The notes below the pieces were generated by a model. The model was not told where the DNA came from. It saw nothing but the letters and a program-made list of their open reading frames with translations, and searched no databases. A program made the translations under genes and the position numbers. From Thermotomaculum hydrothermale (lineage in GTDB: Bacteria > Acidobacteriota > Holophagae > Thermotomaculales > Thermotomaculaceae), in assembly GCF_016592575.1 (NCBI RefSeq), contig NZ_AP017470.1:1510501-1574500 (forward strand): a stretch of DNA of 64,000 nucleotides, in the 5' to 3' direction. Below, in pieces: positions 24,388-32,904 of the stretch (position 1 is the stretch's first letter; each line of letters begins with the position of its first letter).

Positions 24388-26380
24388 TTGTCAACCTCTC
24401 AGTATCCGAGTAATCATAAATTACATGCGGAGTTATAATTATTATCAATTCACTCTTTTTTCTTGAAGTGCTTTTGTTTTTAAAAAGATACTTAACAAGC
24501 GGTAGTTTGTTTAAACCTGGCACTTCAGAGGATGAATCAACCTTACTCTCCTGAATTAACCCACCAAGCAAAACAGACTTCCCGTCAGGCACATTTACAA
24601 TTGTGGTAAGGCTTCTGTCCTTTATGGGAGGGTTCTGTTCAGGACTTGCCGGTGTTCCCGGGGTTGAATAAGTCTGGTTTATTTCAAGCCTAACTACTCC
24701 GTTTGAACTGATAGAAGGTTTAACCTTTAATTGAATACCTGTTGACAGGTATTGATAGCTGTTTGCAGCGTAAAAGGGGTTTACATTTGTTGTTCCACCT
24801 GTCACAGTTGCAGGAGTTTGAACAGAGTTTGCCCTTACGGAAATCTGCTCACCTACCTTAATAGTTGCAGATTCATTATCAAGAACAAGAATGTGAGGGG
24901 TGGATAGAACATTTGTTCTGCTTTTCATTACATTTGAATTCAAAACACTGTCCAAAACAAACCTATCAAAAATAAATGAGTATGAGCCCTGCAATGCGTT
25001 CTTAGTTTCAGGATAATTTAACTGCCATGCTGGCGTATGAAGATTAGAAACATCGCCGAGCAAATTCTTATGGGTTAAAGCCCAGCCAAAGCCATATGAA
25101 AATTGATTATCAAGTGCAAGGTCAAGTATCATCACCTCTATTAAAACCTGTTTTTTGGGAACATCAAGTTTTTTCAAGGTTTTTTCAATAATCTTGTAAT
25201 CCCTTTTGGTGCATTTGAATATTATTGAATTGTTTGTTTCATCTGTAATCATACTTAAACCGCCTTTTAAAACAGGCTTAAGTTCACCTTTTCCAGCTTT
25301 GTTTGTGTAAGTTTTTTGCTCGTCTGAATAGAGCTCCTTCAATATGTTTGATAAATCCTTTGCATCTGAGTTTTCACAGTGATAGACAAATATCTGGGCT
25401 TCTCCCCTTTCGCTTTCCCTTTCAAACTTTTTAGCCCAATACTTAACCTCATCTGAAATTTCTTTAACAGATGTTATGCAGAGCAAAGCATTTAAGTCCT
25501 TTATGGTAAGTAAATAGTATTTATCTTTTGATAAGCCAGGATACCCTTCTAAAATCTTCTGAATATTGTCTCTTACATTGTCTGCATCTGCATTTTCAAA
25601 TTTAATTAAGGTTGTATTCATCTGCTTAAAGATGTTTATATCAAATATTTTCACCATCTCTAAAATTCTTCTAACATAGGGCTTTCTGTCAATAACAACC
25701 ATATAGGAAAGTGCAGGGTCTTCTATTATCTTTCCTGAAGATGACAAAAACTCTTTAGAAATATTTGCCATATCCTTTGGTGCAATAAAATGAAGGGGGA
25801 CAACCTGAGCAACCACATCTTCCCCTCTCAATGCCGGGGAAATAACATTACCATATGTTAATGGAGCGCTTGATTTTACAACAGAGTCTTTTGCAAGGGA
25901 AAAGTATTTGACTCCGTCCCTATCTACCATTGCAACATCGTATATGGAAAGGAGAAGGTTTAATAAGTCATCTATTTCCTGATCTTTTACAACAGTGTTA
26001 ATTTTAATATTTATACCTTTGTCCGGGACAGACGGGTCTATAACATAATTCCATTTTTTGTAATCTGCTATAACCTTAATCACTTCTCTTAAAGAGGCAT
26101 CTTCAAAATTCAAAACAGGAGCCTCTCCCTTTTCAGTTTTAGTTTTAGAGATTTTTGCTCCACTCATTGGTTTTGAAATAATTGATTTAAAGGCCTGCCC
26201 TTTTCCTCTGTCTTCAATAGAAAAGTTAGATTTTTCTTTTTCAACAGCAATCATCTCTCCGCTTTGTTCTTTTGGTTTATGTTTTTTAGAGTCATCAAAT
26301 AATACAGTTTTTGGTGGTGCACTTACCTTTGCACATGAAACTGTTAAAATAATTGAAAAGATTAGTAATAACTTCTTCAT
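24332..26380 (-). CDS. gspD: Type II secretion secretin GspD (lipoprotein)
   Basis: 682 residues forming the outer-membrane channel. The signal peptide ends in a lipobox (TVSC, Cys at about 17), so the subunit may reach the outer membrane by its own lipid. N-domains begin with LNFEDASLREVIKVIADYKK and continue through several N1-type repeats. The C-terminal secretin core has VPGLNKLPLVKYLFK and ELIIIITPHVI. Length fits GspD. It follows the GspC-like gene by 9 bases. Confidence 0.93.
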   Translation of the reverse strand: MKKLLLIFSIILTVSCAKVSAPPKTVLFDDSKKHKPKEQSGEMIAVEKEKSNFSIEDRGKGQAFKSIISKPMSGAKISKTKTEKGEAPVLNFEDASLREVIKVIADYKKWNYVIDPSVPDKGINIKINTVVKDQEIDDLLNLLLSIYDVAMVDRDGVKYFSLAKDSVVKSSAPLTYGNVISPALRGEDVVAQVVPLHFIAPKDMANISKEFLSSSGKIIEDPALSYMVVIDRKPYVRRILEMVKIFDINIFKQMNTTLIKFENADADNVRDNIQKILEGYPGLSKDKYYLLTIKDLNALLCITSVKEISDEVKYWAKKFERESERGEAQIFVYHCENSDAKDLSNILKELYSDEQKTYTNKAGKGELKPVLKGGLSMITDETNNSIIFKCTKRDYKIIEKTLKKLDVPKKQVLIEVMILDLALDNQFSYGFGWALTHKNLLGDVSNLHTPAWQLNYPETKNALQGSYSFIFDRFVLDSVLNSNVMKSRTNVLSTPHILVLDNESATIKVGEQISVRANSVQTPATVTGGTTNVNPFYAANSYQYLSTGIQLKVKPSISSNGVVRLEINQTYSTPGTPASPEQNPPIKDRSLTTIVNVPDGKSVLLGGLIQESKVDSSSEVPGLNKLPLVKYLFKNKSTSRKKSELIIIITPHVIYDYSDTERLTNDFKREIEKFKREIYQAY

Positions 26381-26389
26381 ACCCTCTCC

Positions 26390-27121
26390 TTAAAATGGCG
26401 TATTTGTTCTTTTTCCTTGCGTTTTATTGGGAGTCGGTTTTGAAAGCCTACCTCCCCCTACAAATGGGTTAGAGCGTTGACTCCCTGAACTTCCAACATT
26501 TGTTTTTCTTCTATGATTGGTATTTTTATTTCTTGAAGTAGGCCTTAAAACCCTTGTAGGTTTTACTTTTGAAGTAACGGGCCTACGTCTATTAAATGTA
26601 GGTCTGGGTTTCATAAAAGGCTTTTTAGGTTTAACCTTTTTTGTTGACTTTACAGGCGACCTTGACACAACTTGAGAAGTTGTTTTTGGTGGAGGTGTAT
26701 AAGTTGTTCTTGGACTTCCTCCAGAATAGCCTCTTGATTTTTTTGCTTTAAGTTTTGTATCAGGATAAAGCTTGTACTGTTTTCCATCAAATACAAGAAT
26801 AACATAGTCAGGTGTAATCTCTTTTAGTGAGGCATCTGCAAACTTTTCTCCTACAGAGTGGTATTTGCTAATCTTTCTCTTTTTCTCTTTGTCGTAATAT
26901 GTAAAAATTGCTTTTTTGTAGTCATTAATTACAACAATTCCATCAAGCACAGGTATATTACTTGGAAGTTTTACTTCTTTTTCAGTGTCTACTTCCTCAC
27001 CAGCTTCTTCTGTATAACCTCTGTCCGGATCAAACAGGTTGCCTTTTTTTATTAAATCAACATTCTGTGAATAAGCCTGAAAAGAAAAAATTATCAATAA
27101 TGCTAAAATAAAGCCTTTCAT
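26390..27121 (-). CDS. GspC/PilP-like clamp protein with polybasic tail
   Basis: 243 residues. N-terminal hydrophobic segment/signal (about 1-18), then LFDPDRGY and a small domain (about 48-125: IPVLDGIVVINDYKKAIFTY...) resembling the homology region of GspC or PilP, which links the inner-membrane platform to the secretin. From about residue 130 the protein is low-complexity: Pro, Arg, Lys, Ser and Thr, strongly basic and probably disordered. Such a tail is not usual for GspC. It overlaps gspM by 4 bases and precedes gspD. The GspC role rests on position and weak similarity. Confidence 0.68.
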   Translation of the reverse strand: MKGFILALLIIFSFQAYSQNVDLIKKGNLFDPDRGYTEEAGEEVDTEKEVKLPSNIPVLDGIVVINDYKKAIFTYYDKEKKRKISKYHSVGEKFADASLKEITPDYVILVFDGKQYKLYPDTKLKAKKSRGYSGGSPRTTYTPPPKTTSQVVSRSPVKSTKKVKPKKPFMKPRPTFNRRRPVTSKVKPTRVLRPTSRNKNTNHRRKTNVGSSGSQRSNPFVGGGRLSKPTPNKTQGKRTNTPF

Positions 27122-27711
27122 TTTTTGCCTCCACTTTGTTTATCCTTGCTGTCCTCTGTTAATTGAATAATTCCCTTTACAGATACCACTGCTTCTATTC
27201 CCCTGTAATACCTTATAATTACTGATTCAGCATAAAGGTAATGCTCGTCTCTTTCAATATCATTAAGAAAATCTATAATGTCAGGGTATTCACCTTTAAC
27301 AGTTACCCTTGCCTTAACAACCTTTAAACCATTTTCGTCCTTTGCCCTTTCCTTGTAAATCCTAACTATATTCAGGTTTCTATCTTTTGCATAATCTGTA
27401 ATGGTCTCTTCTAAAAAAACCTGTGCCAGCTCAATATTTTTTGACTGAATAAGTTTGGATTTTGAACTTTCATACTTCTTTTTCAAAGTATTAGCCTGTT
27501 TTAGCATTGATTTTGCTTCTTTTATCTTTTTCTCTATTTCAATCAAGTTTTTAGTGTATTTGATTTTCTGCGTTTTTAATTGATTGTAAGACTGATAGAG
27601 GGGATAAATTACAAGGTTAAAAAGAATAACAAATACAACAACAATCAGGCCTAACTTAATAGCTCTCTTTTCAGATTTTTTTAGCTTAATTTCCTTTAAC
27701 TTAGTAAACAA
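27118..27711 (-). CDS. gspM: GspM/PilO-like inner-membrane assembly protein
   Basis: 197 residues: short cytoplasmic Lys-rich start, one transmembrane helix (about 20-40), a coiled coil (about 42-90) and a ferredoxin-like C-terminal domain ending in strands. This is the PilO/GspM architecture; the protein pairs with GspL to hold the ATPase platform. The start is TTG with a GGGGG site about 5 bases upstream. It overlaps gspL by 11 bases. Confidence 0.78.
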   Translation of the reverse strand: MFTKLKEIKLKKSEKRAIKLGLIVVVFVILFNLVIYPLYQSYNQLKTQKIKYTKNLIEIEKKIKEAKSMLKQANTLKKKYESSKSKLIQSKNIELAQVFLEETITDYAKDRNLNIVRIYKERAKDENGLKVVKARVTVKGEYPDIIDFLNDIERDEHYLYAESVIIRYYRGIEAVVSVKGIIQLTEDSKDKQSGGKK

Positions 27712-28912
27712 CTTTCCCCCTGATTATAAAAATAGTGTAGTCTCCGCTTTCCCTTGAAGACTTTTTCTCTACATTTCTGAAATATTTTGAGTTATTTAAA
27801 GCCTTAACCACGGCATACACATCCTTTGCTTTGCCGTTTAACTCTAATTCCCCTCTAAAATTAATGCTAATTCTTGTTAAATAAGCATCTTTAGGAATTT
27901 TCCTTGTTAACTCTTCAAGAAGAATGAGAATCTTTTTCTTTTCTTTCTCAATCTTTGTAAAGTAATTCACCATAGTTTTCAATTCCTCAATATTGCCTGC
28001 TTTTTTCCTTAACTCAAGGGCAATTTTTTTCTTGGCTTCAAAGTTTGATTTTAAACCGTTGACTTCCTTTCTCAAAGTAAAATAGTCTTTTAGAAACATT
28101 CCAGAATAAATCACACAGGCAACAATTATTATGGAGGCAATAATATACCTCCACCACCTTCTAATTACTTTCCTCTCTTTAGGAGGCAAATAATTTACAA
28201 TAGGCAATGTTTTTGAATCTATAAGGAAACAAAAATCGTCAGCAAAGTTTATTTCTTTCTCAAGGAAAACACAATTGTCACACTCTTTGCCTTCAAACTC
28301 TTTTCCAAAAAAATAGATTTTGGTTTCTTCCTCAACCCTTTCTGATGATAAAAACCTGTTTGCAATAGTCTCAACATTAATCCCTTCCCTGTCTTTTACC
28401 TTTAAAAAAGAAACAGGAAAACCATCTTTGAATAAAAACCCCAATATGTATCCATCTCTTTTAAAAATAGCAAGCCCGTCCTTTACCTGGTTTTTGAGTG
28501 CATGGGATATTAAAATCATCTGATAGGGAATAATACCGCTTAATGTATGGGTATGGTTGTAAAAATGAGTTCTTAATTCTTCATAATCTTTAGATTTCAA
28601 CACCCCTATAAGCACCTTTAACTTGCCCTTTTCCTTAACAAAAGAATAATCAATCTTTAATTCAACATCTGAAGGCTCATTTTCTTTTACAAAGTTTTTA
28701 ACTATCTCATCAACATGCTCCTCTGCCGCAGCTGGAAGGATAAGAGAATACATGACTGAGTACTCAACTGGCACAAACCCAAAAGTGTAAAAGGTATCAT
28801 CAACCTCATCTTCATCAACAAATGAAACTGTATTGTCCTTTTTAAAGGCTATATCAATGTCTTTGTAAATTAGCCTGAATCTTTTCTTAATAAGTTTTTC
28901 TAAAAATTCCAT
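27701..28912 (-). CDS. gspL: GspL/PilN-like inner-membrane platform protein
   Basis: 403 residues. The cytoplasmic part (about 1-245) corresponds in position to the actin-like domain of GspL/PilM but is diverged. It is followed by one membrane helix (about 254-272) and a periplasmic coiled coil plus PilN-like domain (KIPKDAYLTRISINFRGELE). GspL recruits the GspE ATPase to the membrane. It overlaps gspK by 13 bases. Assignment rests on order, topology and the PilN-like end. Confidence 0.78.
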   Translation of the reverse strand: MEFLEKLIKKRFRLIYKDIDIAFKKDNTVSFVDEDEVDDTFYTFGFVPVEYSVMYSLILPAAAEEHVDEIVKNFVKENEPSDVELKIDYSFVKEKGKLKVLIGVLKSKDYEELRTHFYNHTHTLSGIIPYQMILISHALKNQVKDGLAIFKRDGYILGFLFKDGFPVSFLKVKDREGINVETIANRFLSSERVEEETKIYFFGKEFEGKECDNCVFLEKEINFADDFCFLIDSKTLPIVNYLPPKERKVIRRWWRYIIASIIIVACVIYSGMFLKDYFTLRKEVNGLKSNFEAKKKIALELRKKAGNIEELKTMVNYFTKIEKEKKKILILLEELTRKIPKDAYLTRISINFRGELELNGKAKDVYAVVKALNNSKYFRNVEKKSSRESGDYTIFIIRGKVVY

Positions 28913-29826
28913 TCTCTTATCTCCAATAGTTTCGGAAGTGTGGATTCAAAACTATAAACTTCTTCAAGGGAATAGTTTAAATTCCCTATCTTTACCTCAC
29001 CTTTAAAGCTAATTATAGATGGTCTTGTGTCTATTGTAAAATATTTAGTTATCTGATTTATTGTTTCACTATCAAGTATCTCATTTAACTCTGTCATACT
29101 CTTAAAAGGCTCACTCTCTCTTCTTTCAATAATTCTATCAATTGTTTCCTGGTCAATTCCAAATACTTTAAACATATCAGGAGAACAGGTATTTATATCC
29201 GCCTTTGAACCTGTATCGTATAAGGTAAAAATATTCTTTAATCCTGGATAATTGTCTGTGCCGTAGTACATTTCAGGGGTAATCCCCTTTATTAAAAGCA
29301 ATTCTTTTAAGTTCTCGATAGGTTTGTTTTTTGTGTAATAGGGGTAATCAAGACTGGTATAGTATGAGTCTTCTGCCCCGTGTAAATTTTCAAGGTTATC
29401 GGCATCCTGCCAGTCCTGAATTGAAGAGATAATTGCCACTGCGTCTTCCTCGCTTTCAACATAGTTCATGAAAATTTGTTTCAGTAATTCTGGACGGGCA
29501 TTCTTTAAAGAAAGTTTGGAAGAAACAGGAATTTCTTTTACTTTTACCTTAACACCGTTAACTTCATACTCGTATACAGTTTTTCTTTTTTCTTCTTCTG
29601 TCAAATCTTTAAGCCTTGGCTTTATTAAATGATAGTATAAAGCCCTTTGAATTGCCCCGTGAATTGTGATAAAACCCTCGGTTTTCATTTTTACAAAGGC
29701 ATTATTCCTTACGCTAACCTTTACCCTTAAAGATAAAATTGCAGATATAATAGCAATAGCGGCAACAATCCATATAACAATAATTAAAATAGCCCCTTTT
29801 TCATTTTTCTTTTTAGAGCAATCCAC
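28900..29826 (-). CDS. gspK: Type II secretion minor pseudopilin GspK
   Basis: About 308 residues from GTG at 29826. A helix KGAILIIVIWIVAAIAI follows a short basic leader. The large globular part has helix-hairpin-helix-like repeats (GSKADINTCSPDMFKVFGID) typical of the GspK tip pseudopilin, which caps the pseudopilus. An in-frame GTG at 29853 is possible, but 29826 has AAAGGAG at 6-base spacing. No Glu+5 after the cleavage site, as is usual for GspK. It overlaps gspJ. Confidence 0.88.
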   Translation of the reverse strand: MDCSKKKNEKGAILIIVIWIVAAIAIISAILSLRVKVSVRNNAFVKMKTEGFITIHGAIQRALYYHLIKPRLKDLTEEEKRKTVYEYEVNGVKVKVKEIPVSSKLSLKNARPELLKQIFMNYVESEEDAVAIISSIQDWQDADNLENLHGAEDSYYTSLDYPYYTKNKPIENLKELLLIKGITPEMYYGTDNYPGLKNIFTLYDTGSKADINTCSPDMFKVFGIDQETIDRIIERRESEPFKSMTELNEILDSETINQITKYFTIDTRPSIISFKGEVKIGNLNYSLEEVYSFESTLPKLLEIREWNF

Positions 29827-30442
29827 CTGACACTCCTTTGCTGTCTTTTCCACCCTTTAAATAAGAGAATACAGTTATCTCCTGGCCGCTTTTTAAAACA
29901 ATGTCCATTCTAACAGCTATCAATACCTTTGCCCTGTTTAAGCTCTTTTCATACCTGTTTTCCCATACAGAGCCCTTTCTTTTTGTTCTGTCATTTGTAA
30001 GGTAAAAAATTTTGAAATCATCAACATCTTTCCAGAGAGTCATTTTAACAGGCTCTGGAATAACCGCATCAGGCCTATCAAAGAAAAATGGAGTCTCTTC
30101 CATTATTAAATTTTTTTCATTATCCAGATAAATCTTTGTGGTAACAGGAAAGTAAGGCACTTTTACAGAATAAAAACTGATAAAAAGTATTGAGTCCTCC
30201 TGCCCGTCAAAGTACTTTTCAGGGTCTTTAACAGCCTTATACTGGTACAATTCGTCTAACTTTTTTGAAAGAAGGATATAGAGGTTGTTAATTTTATAGT
30301 TTTGAGACATTCTATCTTCAGCTTTTTTCCAGTTTAAAACTACTCCGCCAAATATCTGAAAAATAGTTACGGTTATAATGCCAGTAATTGCTATGGCAAT
30401 TATTAGCTCTACAAGGGTAAACCCTTTATTTTTTTGTTTCAA
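29813..30442 (-). CDS. gspJ: Type II secretion pseudopilin GspJ
   Basis: 209 residues. Prepilin leader MKQKNKG then FTLVELIIAIAITGIITVTI, with cleavage after Gly and Glu at +5. GspJ forms the tip complex with GspI and GspK. The start is TTG at 30442. The best ribosome site (GGGGAGG) is better spaced for an in-frame ATT six bases further upstream, so the true initiation codon is uncertain. It overlaps both neighbours. Confidence 0.87.
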   Translation of the reverse strand: MKQKNKGFTLVELIIAIAITGIITVTIFQIFGGVVLNWKKAEDRMSQNYKINNLYILLSKKLDELYQYKAVKDPEKYFDGQEDSILFISFYSVKVPYFPVTTKIYLDNEKNLIMEETPFFFDRPDAVIPEPVKMTLWKDVDDFKIFYLTNDRTKRKGSVWENRYEKSLNRAKVLIAVRMDIVLKSGQEITVFSYLKGGKDSKGVSGGLL

Positions 30443-30836
30443 ATAAATGGTAAGCCTCCCCTTTGTAAACAGACTTTCCTGTATTTTTGTCTTTAACCGT
30501 AATGTTTATCTTCAAAGCATCAATTCCTATAAGTCTGACATCGTAATCCTCAACAAAAGGCGCCTTTTCAAATTCAAAAATATACCTGAATCTTGAGTCT
30601 TCAAAAGTGTAGCTATCTGAATCATCGTAATCTTCAGCTGTAATCGGCAAATTCTTCTTCCTTATTGCTTCAGTAAAGTAAAACTTTAGATTGTAAGAGT
30701 ATCTTGTTGAAGCAGAAGATTTCCCGAGAGAGTATAAACTCTGGGAAAAATACCTTAAAACAGCAACAGAAGCAATTGCCAGTATAGCAACTGCAACCAT
30801 AATTTCAACAAGGGTAAATCCTGCATTCTTTCTCAT
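30426..30836 (-). CDS. gspI: Type II secretion pseudopilin GspI
   Basis: 136 residues with leader MRKNAG and FTLVEIMVAVAILAIASVAV. Cleavage by the prepilin peptidase is expected after Gly6. Short globular domain of GspI size. It is third in the pseudopilin block G-H-I-J-K, whose order supports the assignment. It starts 2 bases after gspH ends and overlaps gspJ by 17 bases. Confidence 0.87.
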   Translation of the reverse strand: MRKNAGFTLVEIMVAVAILAIASVAVLRYFSQSLYSLGKSSASTRYSYNLKFYFTEAIRKKNLPITAEDYDDSDSYTFEDSRFRYIFEFEKAPFVEDYDVRLIGIDALKINITVKDKNTGKSVYKGEAYHLFETKK

Positions 30837-30838
30837 AA

Positions 30839-31288
30839 CTAATCTTTTTTCAACTCAATTTCCCCTGTGTACAAGTCAAAGGAATAATTGTATTTGTCAA
30901 AAACAATCGTAATTGTATAGAAGGACGCAGGAAGTATTGCAATGGATTTAACCTTCTTCCCATTCATCTTTAATTCTTTAACCCCATCTATGGATTTTTT
31001 AGGTTTTTTCCCATCTAAAAGCAAACTCCCATTATTGCCTAAACTAACAATTTTTGCCCTTCTATCAAACCTTGATAGGATAAGGGCCCTCTTAAAAAAA
31101 AGCTCAAGATAAGCCTTTTCCCTCTGTGATTTTATAGACTCCATCCCTTTTTTAAAATATGGATAAACTACTGCACTCATGATGGCGATAATAATCAACA
31201 CCACCATGAGTTCCATTAAGGTAAAGCCTTTATTCCTGCTGCCATGAAGTGATATCGGCGTTGTTGCCTTCTCCACCCTCTGCTCCAT
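30839..31288 (-). CDS. gspH: Type II secretion pseudopilin GspH
   Basis: 149 residues. The prepilin motif RNKG/FTLMELMVVLIIIAIM lies at about residue 18-36, so the leader is about 21 residues, longer than usual. The start sits inside gspG (59-base overlap) and no better-placed start was found; GTG at codon 5 is an alternative. GspH joins the major pseudopilin to the tip complex. Confidence 0.85.
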   Translation of the reverse strand: MEQRVEKATTPISLHGSRNKGFTLMELMVVLIIIAIMSAVVYPYFKKGMESIKSQREKAYLELFFKRALILSRFDRRAKIVSLGNNGSLLLDGKKPKKSIDGVKELKMNGKKVKSIAILPASFYTITIVFDKYNYSFDLYTGEIELKKD

Positions 31289-31652
31289 CTGCTCCGTAAG
31301 ATATTATGTCGTAATCCCTTCCATCCTGACCAGGGCATTTGTAAACATAATCATTTCCCCATGGGTCTTTTGGTACACCCTTTTTAAGGTACGGGCCCTT
31401 CCAGTTTTTGATATTCTCAGGCTTTTTAACAAGAGCCTCAAGCCCTTCCTCGTTTGTAGGATACCTACCTGTGTCAATGTAAAACATATCAAGCGCGCTC
31501 TCAAAAGCTGAAATCTGGTTTTTCGCTGCAGTTCTTCTGGATTCGTCCACCCTTTTGAAAAACTTAGGTGCAACAAACCCGGCAAGCAAAGCAATGATAA
31601 TCATAACGACCATCAATTCCACAAGGGTAAAACCTCTGTTATTCCTTCTCAT
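31230..31652 (-). CDS. gspG: Type II secretion major pseudopilin GspG
   Basis: 140 residues. Leader MRRNNRG, then FTLVELMVVMIIIALLAGFV with Glu+5. The conserved GspG body includes YPTNEEGLEALV, GPYLKKGVPKDPWGNDYVY and the acidic C-terminal calcium-loop region (GADGAEGGEGNNADITSW). It forms the pseudopilus shaft. A GGAGGG site precedes the start. Confidence 0.95.
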   Translation of the reverse strand: MRRNNRGFTLVELMVVMIIIALLAGFVAPKFFKRVDESRRTAAKNQISAFESALDMFYIDTGRYPTNEEGLEALVKKPENIKNWKGPYLKKGVPKDPWGNDYVYKCPGQDGRDYDIISYGADGAEGGEGNNADITSWQQE

Positions 31653-31670
31653 ATAGCCCTCCGTTTATTT

Positions 31671-32903
31671 TTAAAAAGGTGCTTCGTTAATTGAAAAAAT
31701 AGCCATAAGCATTGAGCCAACAATCAAGCCAACAACAATTCCCATTATTAAAATCAGCGCTGGCTCAAACAGTGACACAAAAGCCTTTATTGACTTTTTT
31801 ATATTTTCCTGAAAAATCTCCCCTACTTTAAGCATCATTTTGCCCAATGTGCCTGACTCCTCACCCACCTGAATAAGGTGTACCGCAAGAGGGGGGAAAA
31901 TACCTGCATCCCTCATTGGCCTCGCAACCCCTTCTCCCTTTTTAGCACCCTTGATTACAGGCTCAAAAGCCTCTCTAATCAGGGTATTTGAAATTATCTC
32001 CCTTACAATGTTCAAAGCCTGAATTAAAGGAACTGCACTTGTAATTAAAATCCCTGCTGTGGATGCAAGCCTTGCAGTTTCAGATTCAATGACAAGCCTT
32101 TTTATTACAGGTAATTTTAAAAGTATTTCGTCTCTCTTTCTCCTTCCCTTTTCTGTTGAAACCCACTTTTTATATCCAAACCAGATTAAAAAGATAAAAA
32201 GTATAATGAGCCATTTGTAGGTGACAAAAAAATCTGAAATATCCATCATTATTTGAGTGGGGACAGGGAGTTCCTGCCCCATTGATTCAAATATCTCCTG
32301 GAATTTAGGTAAAACATAACCAACAAGTATTCCAACAGTCAACACACCAACAACAAGCAACAGTGCAGGATAAATCAAAGATGATATTACATATGATTTT
32401 AATTCCTCTTTCTGCCTTAAATAATCAAGCAATTGCTCCATAACAATATCAACTACCCCTGCTGACTCCCCTGCTTTAATCATATTTACATACAACTTGG
32501 AAAAGAAGTCCGGGAATTTCTCCATTGCTTCAGCAAGGGATTTACCTGAGTTTACATCTTTCAAAAGTGAAGACGCTATATCCCTCATTATTTCTGTTTC
32601 AGAAAGCTCCACCATTAAACTTAAACTCTTGTCTATAGGCAATCCGGAACGAAGCAAAACGGCAAGTTTTTCAGTGAAGAGTAAAACATCAGAGGATTTT
32701 GTCTTCTTTTTTCTTCTGAAAAAAGAGGTTAAATCAAGGTTTCTTATCCCTTCTGTTGATATGGATTGGTTGTCGGAAACTGAAATAGGGATAAAACCCA
32801 TTGAGGCAACTTTTTTCTTTGCTTCTTCAAGGGAAGAAGCGTCTACCTCTCCCTCTTTTATCTCACCAACCCTTGTGGACGCCTTATAGTAAAACTTTGC
32901 CAT
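31671..32903 (-). CDS. gspF: Type II secretion inner-membrane protein GspF
   Basis: 410 residues of the PilC/GspF family. Two homologous cytoplasmic helical domains each precede membrane helices (about 175-200, 225-245 and 380-402). Typical motifs are FTEKLAVLLRSGLPIDKSL and the second-copy LASTAGILITSAVPLIQAL. It forms the platform that couples GspE ATP hydrolysis to pseudopilus extension. Start 2 bases after gspE. Confidence 0.95.
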   Translation of the reverse strand: MAKFYYKASTRVGEIKEGEVDASSLEEAKKKVASMGFIPISVSDNQSISTEGIRNLDLTSFFRRKKKTKSSDVLLFTEKLAVLLRSGLPIDKSLSLMVELSETEIMRDIASSLLKDVNSGKSLAEAMEKFPDFFSKLYVNMIKAGESAGVVDIVMEQLLDYLRQKEELKSYVISSLIYPALLLVVGVLTVGILVGYVLPKFQEIFESMGQELPVPTQIMMDISDFFVTYKWLIILFIFLIWFGYKKWVSTEKGRRKRDEILLKLPVIKRLVIESETARLASTAGILITSAVPLIQALNIVREIISNTLIREAFEPVIKGAKKGEGVARPMRDAGIFPPLAVHLIQVGEESGTLGKMMLKVGEIFQENIKKSIKAFVSLFEPALILIMGIVVGLIVGSMLMAIFSINEAPF

Positions 32904-32904
32904 A

